A stretch of DNA of 21,189 nucleotides from Pseudomonadota bacterium (GCA_021808055.1 JAKBCH010000031.1:1-21189), one strand, 5' to 3'. Positions 5,690 to 12,229 are shown, counted from the first letter of the stretch. The notes: generated by a model not told the origin, from the sequence alone. Numbers and translations: made by a program.

Positions 5690-5845
5690 ATGTTCCCCAC
5701 CACCCATGAACCGGTTTGGCCGGTCATCTATCGCAACCGCTATAAGGCAGTTGGCGGTGCAATAACCGGCCTGGCGCTGGGTTTCGGCGCTAAATATGTC
5801 GCCGCCGCGTTTCTAGTTCTCTGGCTCGCCACAGGTGGGCAATGA
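5690..5845 (+). CDS. Small membrane protein, first gene of right arm (51 aa)
   Basis: ATG 5690 follows GGAGG by four bases and opens a 51-residue frame. Residues about 20-47 are hydrophobic (AVGGAITGLALGFGAKYVAA, then AFLVLWLATG), one long or two short membrane helices with a basic N-terminal flank. The stop overlaps the next start as ATGA. First place in the early right operon is often taken by host-takeover or regulatory genes in lambdoid phages. No family is recognised. Confidence 0.65.
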   Translation: MFPTTHEPVWPVIYRNRYKAVGGAITGLALGFGAKYVAAAFLVLWLATGGQ

Positions 5846-5979
5846 CCCGTCCCGGCTGGAAAATACGGCAACACCGCCCGGCACCCCCGGCAGAAATCCC
5901 ATCCATTGTGACCCTATTTATCGGCCTGCTTAGCTGGGCGGTCATTGTGGCCATCGCTGTCGCGGTTTGGCGCACATGA
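5842..5979 (+). CDS. Small membrane protein (45 aa)
   Basis: A 45-residue frame with ATGA overlaps at both ends. The N terminus is basic and proline-rich (RPGWKIRQHRPAPPAEIP), followed by one transmembrane helix (IVTLFIGLLSWAVIVAIAVA, about 22-41). Double translational coupling supports it as real. Function unknown. Together with the preceding gene it may form a two-component membrane system. Confidence 0.62.
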   Translation: MTRPGWKIRQHRPAPPAEIPSIVTLFIGLLSWAVIVAIAVAVWRT

Positions 5980-6494
5980 CTTTATTCGATCGTTTCGCCG
6001 CATGGCTCATCACCCGCAGTGAACGCCGTTCACCGGATTTCATCATCACCAACGCGGAAGCCACCGTGCCTTATCTACGCCGCTGGTGGCTCATCCCGCG
6101 CAACCGCTTCCTGAATATTTACCTCCACCATATCCAGCGCAGCGACGATGACCGCGCACTGCACGATCATCCCTGGTGGAATTGCTCCATCTTGCTGCGC
6201 GGCGCTTACAACGAAATCACGCCGGAAAGCCCGAGGGGCCAGCTGCGTTATGAAGGCGATATCGTATTCCGCCGCGCCCGCGCCGCCCACAGGCTGGAGC
6301 TCGACCGGCACCTCATTCCCATTGAGTTTCCAACACCAAGCGTGAAACTGGCCGACCTGCCGTGCTGGACTCTCTTCATCACCGGCCCGCGCATCCGCGA
6401 GTGGGGTTTTCACTGCCCGCGCGGCTGGGTGCATTGGCGGGAGTTCACCTCCCCAACCGACAAAGGCCAGATCGGCAAAGGATGTGCGGAATGA
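5976..6494 (+). CDS. Cupin-like phage protein
   Basis: A 172-residue protein starting at ATG 5976, which overlaps the upstream stop as ATGA; the TTG at 5967 would add three residues. The core has YLHHIQRSDDDRALHDHPWW (about 49-68), then ILLRGAYNE, GDIVFRRARAAHRLEL (94-109) and CWTLFITGPRIREWGFHCP (130-148). The spaced His and Asp residues (H51, H52, H63, D64, H65, H105) and the strand pattern fit a metal-binding cupin-type barrel found in phages. The reaction is unknown. The stop overlaps the next start. Confidence 0.75.
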   Translation: MTLFDRFAAWLITRSERRSPDFIITNAEATVPYLRRWWLIPRNRFLNIYLHHIQRSDDDRALHDHPWWNCSILLRGAYNEITPESPRGQLRYEGDIVFRRARAAHRLELDRHLIPIEFPTPSVKLADLPCWTLFITGPRIREWGFHCPRGWVHWREFTSPTDKGQIGKGCAE

Positions 6495-6682
6495 ACGCTT
6501 TTGCATCCCTTCACCTCCACACCGCCAACCGCCCGCATCTGCATCACCTTGAGGCCGAAGAAATCACCATAGGCCATTTCGAGGAAATGATGCAGGAGCT
6601 CGCGAAACAAGCTGATGTCGTCGTCGTTACCCACCACGGCCGCGTGTTCACGTTACTCGCCAACGGCCGCCCAGTTCGCTGA
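6491..6682 (+). CDS. Small phage protein of unknown function (63 aa)
   Basis: ATG 6491 overlaps the cupin-gene stop as ATGA. The N terminus is His-rich (SLHLHTANRPHLHHL), followed by a short helix (FEEMMQELAKQAD) and a strand pair (VVVVTHHGRVFTLLANGRPV). The layout resembles a small antitoxin-like or regulatory fold, but no family is recognised. It belongs to the same coupled string as the three genes before it. Confidence 0.62.
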   Translation: MNAFASLHLHTANRPHLHHLEAEEITIGHFEEMMQELAKQADVVVVTHHGRVFTLLANGRPVR

Positions 6683-6711
6683 ACTTTTTCCTCCAGCCAA
6701 AAGGATTTTAA

Positions 6712-7056
6712 ATGGCAAACTCTCGACCATTCATGGATTTCATCCGTGAACAACGCAACGGCATTCTGCACGACGAGCTAAGCGACGCGCTGCAGGAAGC
6801 CGTTGCCGCCGTGATGAACGAGGGCGGCACTGCCACCCTCACCCTCAAAATCACCGTGAAATCCGCTGATGCCGGCGAAGGCGCGTTGATGGTGAAGGAC
6901 GACATCATCACCAAACTGCCGAAGCAGAAAGCCTCCGGCAGCATCTTCTTCGCCTCGCCGGAGAACAACCTCATCCGCGAAGATCCCAAGCAGCACAAGC
7001 TACCGCTGCAAGAGATCAAACGCCAATCCGACCCCCGCGACATCGCATCCGCGTAA
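6712..7056 (+). CDS. Conserved-type phage protein, unknown function (114 aa)
   Basis: ATG 6712 follows AAGGA by about six bases. The protein has a helical N-terminal part (DELSDALQEAVAAVMNEGG), a strand segment ATLTLKITVKSA, DDIITKLPKQKASGSIFFAS and a tail with DPKQHKLPL. I know this pattern from small genes that precede DUF2303 genes in alphaproteobacterial prophages, but not a function. It stands 27 bases before the DUF2303 gene and is probably its partner. Confidence 0.75.
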   Translation: MANSRPFMDFIREQRNGILHDELSDALQEAVAAVMNEGGTATLTLKITVKSADAGEGALMVKDDIITKLPKQKASGSIFFASPENNLIREDPKQHKLPLQEIKRQSDPRDIASA

Positions 7057-7083
7057 ACCTTCAACAATACAAGGCTTCACCAT

Positions 7084-7935
7084 ATGACCGAAAAACAAGA
7101 CTTTTCCGAAATCATCAAGCTGGCGCAAGAGGCGGTTCAGCCCTTTACCCTGCCGCAAGACAGCAGCTTAATCGTACTTCCTGGCACCGAAGAGCGCGAG
7201 CCGAAAATTGTCGACCTTGATCAATTCGGTCGCCTCGCCGCCCCCCGCCGTAAACGCGGCATCATCACCGTGTTCAACGTCCCCTCGCTAAACAGCTGGA
7301 TATTCCACAATAAAGATGCCGGCATCATCACTATCTATTGCGATTCCAACCCCATCACGCCCAAAATCGTCGCTGTCCTGAACGACAATGGGCAAGACGG
7401 TCCCGGCCATCGCGATTTCGCCGTGAAAGTCGAATTCCGCCACACACCGGAATGGAAAAAGTGGAACGAGCTGAACGGCAAGATGCTAGCCCAGGTCGAC
7501 TTCGCCGAATTCATCGAAGAGAACATGAACGACATCTTCGACCCACCCGGTGCCGATATGCTGGAAATCGCCAGCTACCTGCAGGCCGTCCGCAACGTCG
7601 ATTTCAAGAGCCAGGTGGACCTCTCCAATGGAGCGATCCGCTTCACCCATGCCGAGGACATGAGCGCCACGGTAAAAGCCGGTCAGCTCGCGGTGCCGCA
7701 GCAATTTACCCTCGCCATCGCACCTATCCAGGGCGGCCAACGCTTCAAAATCCCAGCACGCTTCCGGTACCGCATCATCGACGGCAAGCTGAAACTCGGT
7801 TTCAAACTGCTCCGCATCGAGGACGTGATGGCCGATGTGTTCGATGGCGCGGTCAACGACATCGTACGCCCTGGCGAAGATGCCGACTGGAAGCTCTGCC
7901 TCATCGAAGGCTCCCCTAATATCACCGGCCTGTAA
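7084..7935 (+). CDS. DUF2303 (YfdQ-like) phage protein
   Basis: A 283-residue protein matching the DUF2303 pattern: SSLIVLPGTEEREPKIVDLD near the N terminus, SWIFHNKDAGIITIYCDSN in the middle, HTPEWKKWNELNGK, FAEFIEENMNDIFDP, and a C-terminal beta part FTLAIAPIQGGQRFKIPARF with LKLGFKLLRIEDV. The family is common in prophages of proteobacteria and has no established biochemical role that I know of. No signal peptide or membrane segment is seen. It lies between the small partner gene and the ParB-like gene, which together look like a conserved module. Confidence 0.85.
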   Translation: MTEKQDFSEIIKLAQEAVQPFTLPQDSSLIVLPGTEEREPKIVDLDQFGRLAAPRRKRGIITVFNVPSLNSWIFHNKDAGIITIYCDSNPITPKIVAVLNDNGQDGPGHRDFAVKVEFRHTPEWKKWNELNGKMLAQVDFAEFIEENMNDIFDPPGADMLEIASYLQAVRNVDFKSQVDLSNGAIRFTHAEDMSATVKAGQLAVPQQFTLAIAPIQGGQRFKIPARFRYRIIDGKLKLGFKLLRIEDVMADVFDGAVNDIVRPGEDADWKLCLIEGSPNITGL

Positions 7936-7943
7936 AGGCCGGT
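7924..7943 (+). other. GC-rich hairpin spanning the DUF2303 stop codon
   Basis: ACCGGCC and GGCCGGT pair perfectly around TGTAAA, which contains most of the stop codon context. No T-run follows. It may stabilise the upstream message or reduce flow into the ParB-like gene. Confidence 0.45.
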
Positions 7944-7972
7944 TCACCCACCCACATTAACTGGAGCGTCCC

Positions 7973-9424
7973 ATGCCCGCCCAATCCAAAATCACTGAAG
8001 AGGTGCTGCAAACCGTAAGGCAGCACCTCACCGAAAACCCAAAGTTCGACCAGACAGCCCTGGCGGCAACACTCGGAATTAACCGCGGCACTTTGGCGAA
8101 AGCCGTGATGCTTGCTAAAGCCGATGCCGCCACACCCAGCGCCTCGCAAGATACCGGCGCCACGCGCGGCATCGCGTTCGAGGATATCCATATCTCCGGC
8201 TTTAACCCGCGCAAGACATTCGACGAGCAAGAGCTCGCCGAACTGGCCGACAGCATCGCTGCCAACGGCCTGCTGCAAAACCTTGTCGTGCGTCCGCTTG
8301 AGGGCGCGCCCGATGAAAACACCTTCATCCTCATCGCCGGCGAGCGCCGCTACCGCGCCATCGGTCTACTTCGTGAAGATGGCCGCTGGCCGGAAGACAG
8401 GCTGCTCGACTGCCGCGTGATCGACGCCGACGATGGCGATCACCTGGCACTCGCCCTGCTCGAAAACCTACAGCGGCAAGACGTGCCCCCGCTCGAAGAG
8501 GCAGATGCCTTCGCCCAACTGCAAGACATGGACCCAGAGCGCTGGAGCGCCAAAGCCATCGCTGAGAAAATCGGCCGCACCCCACGCTACGTCTTCAGCC
8601 GCCTGTCATTTGCGCGCAAACTCTCCCCCGTCGCGCGCCACGCCCTCGAAACCAAGATGATAACCATCGAGGGCGCGCGGATTCTCACAGCCGCGCCGCA
8701 AGAAGCACAGGCTGAAATCCTAAGCCAATACGAGGAAGGCGAAACAATCGATACAGGCGACCTTAAATGGGAACTGAAAGGCACGTTGATAAACGTGTCC
8801 GACGCACTGTTCGATATCGATGAATCCGGCCTTGAGACGGTTGAGATGGATGGCGACCGCTATTTTGCGGACCGCAAAGCCGCCATCGAAGCGCAGATGA
8901 AGGCCGTCCGCGCTAAAGCCAAAGAGCTCAAGAAAGATTGGGCATTCATTGAGGTTCTTGAGCCAGGCACTTACATTCATGCTTCCGGTTTTCGCCAGAC
9001 CAATACCTCGAAAGAAAAAGGCGGCGGTGCTGTCATCCAGATCGACAATGAGGATTACGAGGTCACCATCCTTACCGGCTGCACCAAGAACCCTCAGAAC
9101 GTGCCCCAGCCGCAGCGCGCGCCAATTCTCAGCACCGAGGAGTACAAGGCGAAGCAGCTTGCCGAACACCAAGCCCGCATAGCCGAGGAAAAAGCAATTC
9201 TTGACGCTTTCAACAGCGTTACACCGAATCTGGAGACAGATTACGCGGAACCACCAGCCGACGACAGCGCCGCAAAATGTTGCATGGACGGCTGCAAATT
9301 CCGCGTCACGCTCTGCTATTCCGCCCCGCGCGAATTCCATGTTTGCACCAACCCCAACAGCCCCCGCGCCGGCATGCTCACCCGCGAAGACCAGGCTGGC
9401 GCCGGCTGCTTCGAGGTGGCGTGA
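7973..9424 (+). CDS. ParB/Srx-fold protein with extra N-terminal HTH and C-terminal Cys domain
   Basis: A 483-residue protein. Residues 6-50 look like an extra HTH (TEEVLQTVRQHLTENPKFDQ, then TALAATLGINRGTLAKAVML). The ParB N-terminal domain covers 66-180: GFNPRKTF, the LIAGERRYRAI motif (GERR at 123-126) and ENLQRQDVPPLEEA. A ParB-type HTH follows (AIAEKIGRTPRYVFSRLSFA, 195-214). The C terminus is Cys-rich (CCMDGC, later C residues to GCF), a possible zinc site. ParB-fold proteins bind CTP, act in partition or cut DNA. No parA is present, so a nuclease or regulatory role is more likely than partition. Confidence 0.85.
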   Translation: MPAQSKITEEVLQTVRQHLTENPKFDQTALAATLGINRGTLAKAVMLAKADAATPSASQDTGATRGIAFEDIHISGFNPRKTFDEQELAELADSIAANGLLQNLVVRPLEGAPDENTFILIAGERRYRAIGLLREDGRWPEDRLLDCRVIDADDGDHLALALLENLQRQDVPPLEEADAFAQLQDMDPERWSAKAIAEKIGRTPRYVFSRLSFARKLSPVARHALETKMITIEGARILTAAPQEAQAEILSQYEEGETIDTGDLKWELKGTLINVSDALFDIDESGLETVEMDGDRYFADRKAAIEAQMKAVRAKAKELKKDWAFIEVLEPGTYIHASGFRQTNTSKEKGGGAVIQIDNEDYEVTILTGCTKNPQNVPQPQRAPILSTEEYKAKQLAEHQARIAEEKAILDAFNSVTPNLETDYAEPPADDSAAKCCMDGCKFRVTLCYSAPREFHVCTNPNSPRAGMLTREDQAGAGCFEVA

Positions 9425-9431
9425 TGGTGGA
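9414..9431 (+). repeat. Gene-junction direct repeat, copy 1
   Basis: AGGTGGCGTGATGGTGGA, 18 bases, carries a ribosome site, the upstream stop and the next start (TGATG). An identical copy is at 9863-9880. Confidence 0.7.
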
Positions 9432-9873
9432 AAAACTCTGGCAGACGATCTTGCCCGATCAGGTAGAGCTCGGCGCCGCCATTCTAGCAAAATCTCACGG
9501 CTTGAAGTGGGACGAGGTGTGCGGATTTGAGGCCGGCCTTGATGAGTGCGAAAGTGGCACTTGTGTTGCGGCATTCAGTGAAGATCACGATGCGCGGCTT
9601 TGTCGAGAGCAGTATCGTAATGATGCTGCCTCTGTCCTAGGCGCTGTTTTTGTGTGGCGCGCATTCGACGGCGAGCCGCTCGATAGTGAAATTATCGGCT
9701 TAGCATCTGACGGATCTATTTACCGGATGAAGTACGCAAAAAACCATCGGGGCGAGCCTGCTTGGATGGCGCACGGCGGGTATTCCTTTGTGCCAGGATA
9801 TATCACTCACTTCGTGCTTATGCCGCCAAATGGTGACAATCCGGCCACCGATAACCACCATAAGGTGGCGTGA
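9424..9873 (+). CDS. Phage protein of unknown function (149 aa)
   Basis: ATG 9424 overlaps the ParB-like stop as TGATG. The 149-residue protein is acidic in its first half (WDEVCGFEAGLDECESGTCV, four Cys/acidic clusters) and rich in aromatic residues later (YRMKYAKNHRGEPAWMAHGG, then YSFVPGYITHFVLMPP). No membrane helix or known motif is seen. The end (NHHKVA) is coded by the second copy of the junction repeat. Confidence 0.7.
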   Translation: MVEKLWQTILPDQVELGAAILAKSHGLKWDEVCGFEAGLDECESGTCVAAFSEDHDARLCREQYRNDAASVLGAVFVWRAFDGEPLDSEIIGLASDGSIYRMKYAKNHRGEPAWMAHGGYSFVPGYITHFVLMPPNGDNPATDNHHKVA

Positions 9874-9880
9874 TGGTGGA
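9863..9880 (+). repeat. Gene-junction direct repeat, copy 2
   Basis: Identical over 18 bases to 9414-9431, again with a TGATG stop-start overlap. A shorter relative (GTGGTGGCGTGGTGA) stands at 10164-10178 at the next junction. Confidence 0.7.
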
Positions 9881-10178
9881 CACCTTCTTTCAAATCAGAA
9901 CACTAGAGCATGGCGTCATCCGTGTGGAAAAGTGGCCAGAAGGCATCGTCTTTTGGGCGGGTGGAGAAATTGCCTGGCGTTCATGGGGACCTAAGCCTTA
10001 TGCATTCGGCCAACCGGAACCTGATCATGCCATACGGCTTGCGAGGGCGCATTGGCTTCTTAAAGCGCTCCTCGATCAATGGGACGACGACGCAACCGTC
10101 GATACCAAAATAATCGCCGCAGCCCGTGCTGAGTTGGATAATAATTCCGGCGATAACCGCGATGTGGTGGCGTGGTGA
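9873..10178 (+). CDS. Phage protein of unknown function (101 aa)
   Basis: ATG 9873 makes a TGATG overlap with the gene before. The protein begins with a strand-rich part (FFQIRTLEHGVIRVEKWPEG, then IVFWAGGEIAWRSWG) and ends in helices (AIRLARAHWLLKALLDQWDD, then VDTKIIAAARAELDNN). No family is recognised. Coupling on both sides supports expression. Confidence 0.68.
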   Translation: MVDTFFQIRTLEHGVIRVEKWPEGIVFWAGGEIAWRSWGPKPYAFGQPEPDHAIRLARAHWLLKALLDQWDDDATVDTKIIAAARAELDNNSGDNRDVVAW

Positions 10179-10507
10179 ATAAGGCAACGAACACCATTCA
10201 ATCGACTCCCCTCAGCCAGGAACAGCTTGTCGCGGCCATGCGCATTGAATGCGCTACCATGGACCCATTTACCGCCGCAGCATCCGAGAATCACATTCGG
10301 GATTTCATGCGGCGACATCCAGAATATGCCAAACGCCTCGTCAACACCGCCTGTCTTGCCACCGGCGGCGTCGATCTCGCTTTAGCGCTCTCGGATTGTT
10401 TGACTCAACTTAATGGCTTCAAGTTCGACAACAAGCCACCACCCGGTTTTGAAGCGGCGCGGCAGAAAGCTTGCACCGCGCTTGCTCGCTTCGAAAAGAT
10501 GCTGTGA
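10175..10507 (+). CDS. Phage protein of unknown function (110 aa)
   Basis: The start is probably GTG 10175, overlapping the upstream stop as GTGA; GTG 10172 is one codon earlier. The protein is helical, with HIRDFMRRHPEYAKRLVNTA (about 40-59) in the centre and GFEAARQKACTALARFEKML at the end. No known motif. Its stop overlaps the next ATG as TGATG. Confidence 0.65.
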   Translation: MNKATNTIQSTPLSQEQLVAAMRIECATMDPFTAAASENHIRDFMRRHPEYAKRLVNTACLATGGVDLALALSDCLTQLNGFKFDNKPPPGFEAARQKACTALARFEKML

Positions 10508-10623
10508 TGGCTGACCAACTCTACACCCTTACCCAGGCGGTGGAGCGTTTTCACGGCGCCATCGGCAAGAGAAGGCTTGTCGGCATGTGCCACCACTTGG
10601 GGCACGGTCTTCCATGTCATTGA
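10507..10623 (+). CDS. Very small protein, possibly a remnant of an HTH gene (38 aa)
   Basis: A 38-residue frame with TGATG overlaps at both ends. The sequence (TLTQAVERFHGAIGKRRLVG, then MCHHLGHGLPCH) resembles the first half of small phage HTH proteins and then stops. Either it is a genuine micro-protein kept by coupling, or a DNA-binding gene cut short. It covers an otherwise empty 115 bases. Confidence 0.45.
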   Translation: MADQLYTLTQAVERFHGAIGKRRLVGMCHHLGHGLPCH

Positions 10624-10931
10624 TGGCGTCTGAACCACTCCCCTTCTGGCCACGATACCTCACCCGGCGCCAAGCCGCATCTTATCTTGGTGTGAGCGTG
10701 GATGTATTCGACGACGAGGTGCGCGAAGGACTGTGGCCGGCACCCCGGCGACGGGGCGCAAAGGGTGGCTGCTTGACATGGGATAGAATAGTGCTGGACC
10801 GTGTCGCCGACATGGCGGCCGGGTTTCAGCCTGCAACACAGCAAACTGAAGCCCCACCGCCCAATGCCGATCCCGGCGAGGATTTATGGATGAGGCGCAT
10901 CAATGGCGAGGCCAAGAAAGCAGGGGCTTAA
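10623..10931 (+). CDS. HTH protein in the excisionase position
   Basis: ATG 10623 forms a TGATG overlap; ATG 10614 is an alternative. The 102-residue protein has an AlpA/MerR-like winged HTH: RYLTRRQAASYLGVSVDVFD, then DEVREGLWPAPRRRGAKGGC and LTWDRIVLDRVADMAAG. Its 3' end overlaps the integrase start by 29 bases, as xis overlaps int in many phages. It is probably the recombination directionality factor, or a regulator of int; this is inferred from position and fold. Confidence 0.75.
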   Translation: MASEPLPFWPRYLTRRQAASYLGVSVDVFDDEVREGLWPAPRRRGAKGGCLTWDRIVLDRVADMAAGFQPATQQTEAPPPNADPGEDLWMRRINGEAKKAGA

Positions 10932-12114
10932 GGTTGTCCGGAAGCGCCGCAAAGACGGCACAGAGACCGCATACTTCTACGACCGAGCCTCAGGGACGTT
11001 CCTGGCCAACGATTTCGAGACGGCGATCAAACGCCAGCCCATCCTGTGCCCGCAATCAGGCCCGGCCGAGGCAGACTTGCCAGAGGGGTCATTCGGCTGG
11101 CTGATCCAGAAATATAAGAAAAACGACCTGTATCTTGGGCGCAGCCCAGGAACGCGGCGTCTTTATGATGGCTACCTCAAAGGCATGATGACCGATTATG
11201 GTGATCTGCCCATCCGCAGCATCAAGCCAAAGATGATCTCCGCCATCCGCGACAAGCTGGCGGCAACGCCGGCAAAGGCCAACCAGACGCTTGCCCTCTT
11301 CCGCATCCTGTTGGGTTTCGCGGAGCGTGAGCTGGAGGCGATACCCAGCAACCCAGCAACCCGGCCGCGCCGCCTCACCGCGCCAAGGCGCACGGAAATA
11401 TGGGACCAAGCGGCGATCGGCGCCTTCATGGCGGCCGCCAGCGAGCGCGTGCGCCTCGGCATGGCGCTGCTCTTCTACACAGTGCAGCGGCCGGACGACA
11501 TGCTGGGGCTGACGACGGATAACGTCGAGGAGCGCGCCGGGCGCCTCTATATCAAGTTGCGCCAGGCCAAGACGCAGGAATGGGTGAGCGTGCCGGTCCA
11601 TGCTCAGTTGGAGGCGCTGCTTCGCGCGAGAATCTCTACCCCGATTCTACGCCGACGGCGGGACGAGGACGGCAAAAAGAAATCCGAAGTGGTGCAGTGG
11701 CTTGTGCCGTCCCCAGAGGGCTGCCGCTGGCACCGGCGCAACTTCTCCCGCCATTGGGACAAGGCGGTCCGCCTGATGCTCTACCGCCAGGCCCGCCAGT
11801 TGCTTAGGGACGGCCTGACGAAGCATGAAGTCCGCGAGCAGCTCACGGCGCGCCATAGGCAACGCCGAGATCTGCGCCGTACTGGCATGGTCCGCATGGC
11901 CGAGGCCGGCGCCACAGCGCCACAGATCGCCAGCGTGTCCGGACACTCCATCGAGAGCTGCCAAAAAATTCTGGATGTTTATTTGCCGCGCCGGGGTGAA
12001 ATCGCCCTCGGCGCCATCCGCGCCTGGGAAAACCAAGCCGCAGCGGAATCGGCTACCCCCAGCGTTTTGACAACCGTTTTGACAACTGACAACTTTGAGG
12101 AAAAATCAGCTTGA
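10903..12114 (+). CDS. int: Tyrosine-family phage integrase
   Basis: A 403-residue protein that inserts and excises the prophage by strand exchange at att sites. An N-terminal arm-binding region (1-60) is followed by a SAM-like core-binding domain (62-160: SFGWLIQKYKKNDLYLGRSP) and the catalytic domain. Catalytic residues are R196 (TVQRPDDMLGL), K223 (QAKTQEW), R325 (RRDLRRTG), H348 (SVSGHS) and Y360 (ILDVYLPR). In box II the usual His three residues before the Arg is R322, a change seen in some integrases of alphaproteobacterial phages. The start overlaps the HTH gene. The gene ends 26 bases from the tRNA 3' end, which fits integration into that tRNA. No truncation is seen, so it is likely functional. 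Confidence 0.95.
   Translation: MARPRKQGLKVVRKRRKDGTETAYFYDRASGTFLANDFETAIKRQPILCPQSGPAEADLPEGSFGWLIQKYKKNDLYLGRSPGTRRLYDGYLKGMMTDYGDLPIRSIKPKMISAIRDKLAATPAKANQTLALFRILLGFAERELEAIPSNPATRPRRLTAPRRTEIWDQAAIGAFMAAASERVRLGMALLFYTVQRPDDMLGLTTDNVEERAGRLYIKLRQAKTQEWVSVPVHAQLEALLRARISTPILRRRRDEDGKKKSEVVQWLVPSPEGCRWHRRNFSRHWDKAVRLMLYRQARQLLRDGLTKHEVREQLTARHRQRRDLRRTGMVRMAEAGATAPQIASVSGHSIESCQKILDVYLPRRGEIALGAIRAWENQAAAESATPSVLTTVLTTDNFEEKSA
12064..12093. repeat. Direct repeats, candidate integrase arm-type sites
   Basis: GTTTTGACAAC occurs at 12064-12074 and 12076-12086, with a shorter TGACAAC at 12087-12093. The repeats sit at the 3' end of int, about 50 bases from the tRNA-derived crossover region, the usual distance for arm sites. 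They also code the C-terminal repeat LTTVLTTDN. Confidence 0.4.
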
Positions 12115-12135
12115 AAACTTACTTTGTTTTCAAGC
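12109..12135 (-). terminator. Terminator hairpin between int and tRNA-Pro
   Basis: GCTTGAAAAC and GTTTTCAAGC form a perfect 10-bp stem around TTACTTT. On the minus strand it lies just after the tRNA CCA and is followed three bases later by TTTTT (12105-12101). It therefore looks like the tRNA terminator, supplied by the prophage. It also includes the int stop codon and may end int transcription. Confidence 0.65.
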
Positions 12136-12140
12136 CTTTA

Positions 12141-12217
12141 TGGTCGGAGCGGCGGGATTCGAACCCACGACCCCCAGTCCCCCAGACTGATGCGCTACCA
12201 GGCTGCGCTACGCTCCG
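12141..12217 (-). tRNA. tRNA-Pro (anticodon GGG), probable prophage attachment site
   Basis: A 77-base cloverleaf with encoded CCA (12143-12141). The acceptor stem CGGAGCG/CGCTCCG is perfect. The D-arm has AGCCTGGTAGC. The anticodon stem TCAGT/ACTGG encloses the loop CTGGGGG, which gives anticodon GGG with G37. The T-arm holds GGTTCGAATCC. The gene is intact. Its 3' end faces the integrase, so the att core lies in the 3' half; its partner attL is outside the window to the left. Confidence 0.95.
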
Positions 12218-12229
12218 GCCGTGCCCGAG

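Larger units (their letters stand above)
1..12140. mobile_element. Temperate prophage, right-hand part (left end outside window)
   Basis: Everything left of the tRNA-Pro gene reads as one temperate phage genome. It has an integrase and an HTH protein in the excisionase position next to the tRNA 3' end, a CI/Cro-type switch with shared operators, and a replication arm with DnaB and an O-like initiator. The arms are arranged as in lambda but mirrored: cro-cII-replication leftward, and small accessory genes ending in xis-int rightward. The right boundary is inferred to lie in the tRNA 3' half (12141-12217). The left boundary and any structural genes are not in the window, so a satellite or a decayed element cannot be excluded. 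Confidence 0.88.

Noticed and set aside
7338..7919. 193-codon frame inside the DUF2303 gene
   Set aside because: An Arg/Pro-rich shadow, typical of G+C-rich coding DNA.
7973..9424. Plasmid-type partition locus
   Set aside because: A ParB fold is present, but there is no ParA and no parS-like inverted repeat nearby.
8720..9574. 284-codon leftward frame opposite the ParB-like gene
   Set aside because: No motif, and it crosses two coupled rightward genes.
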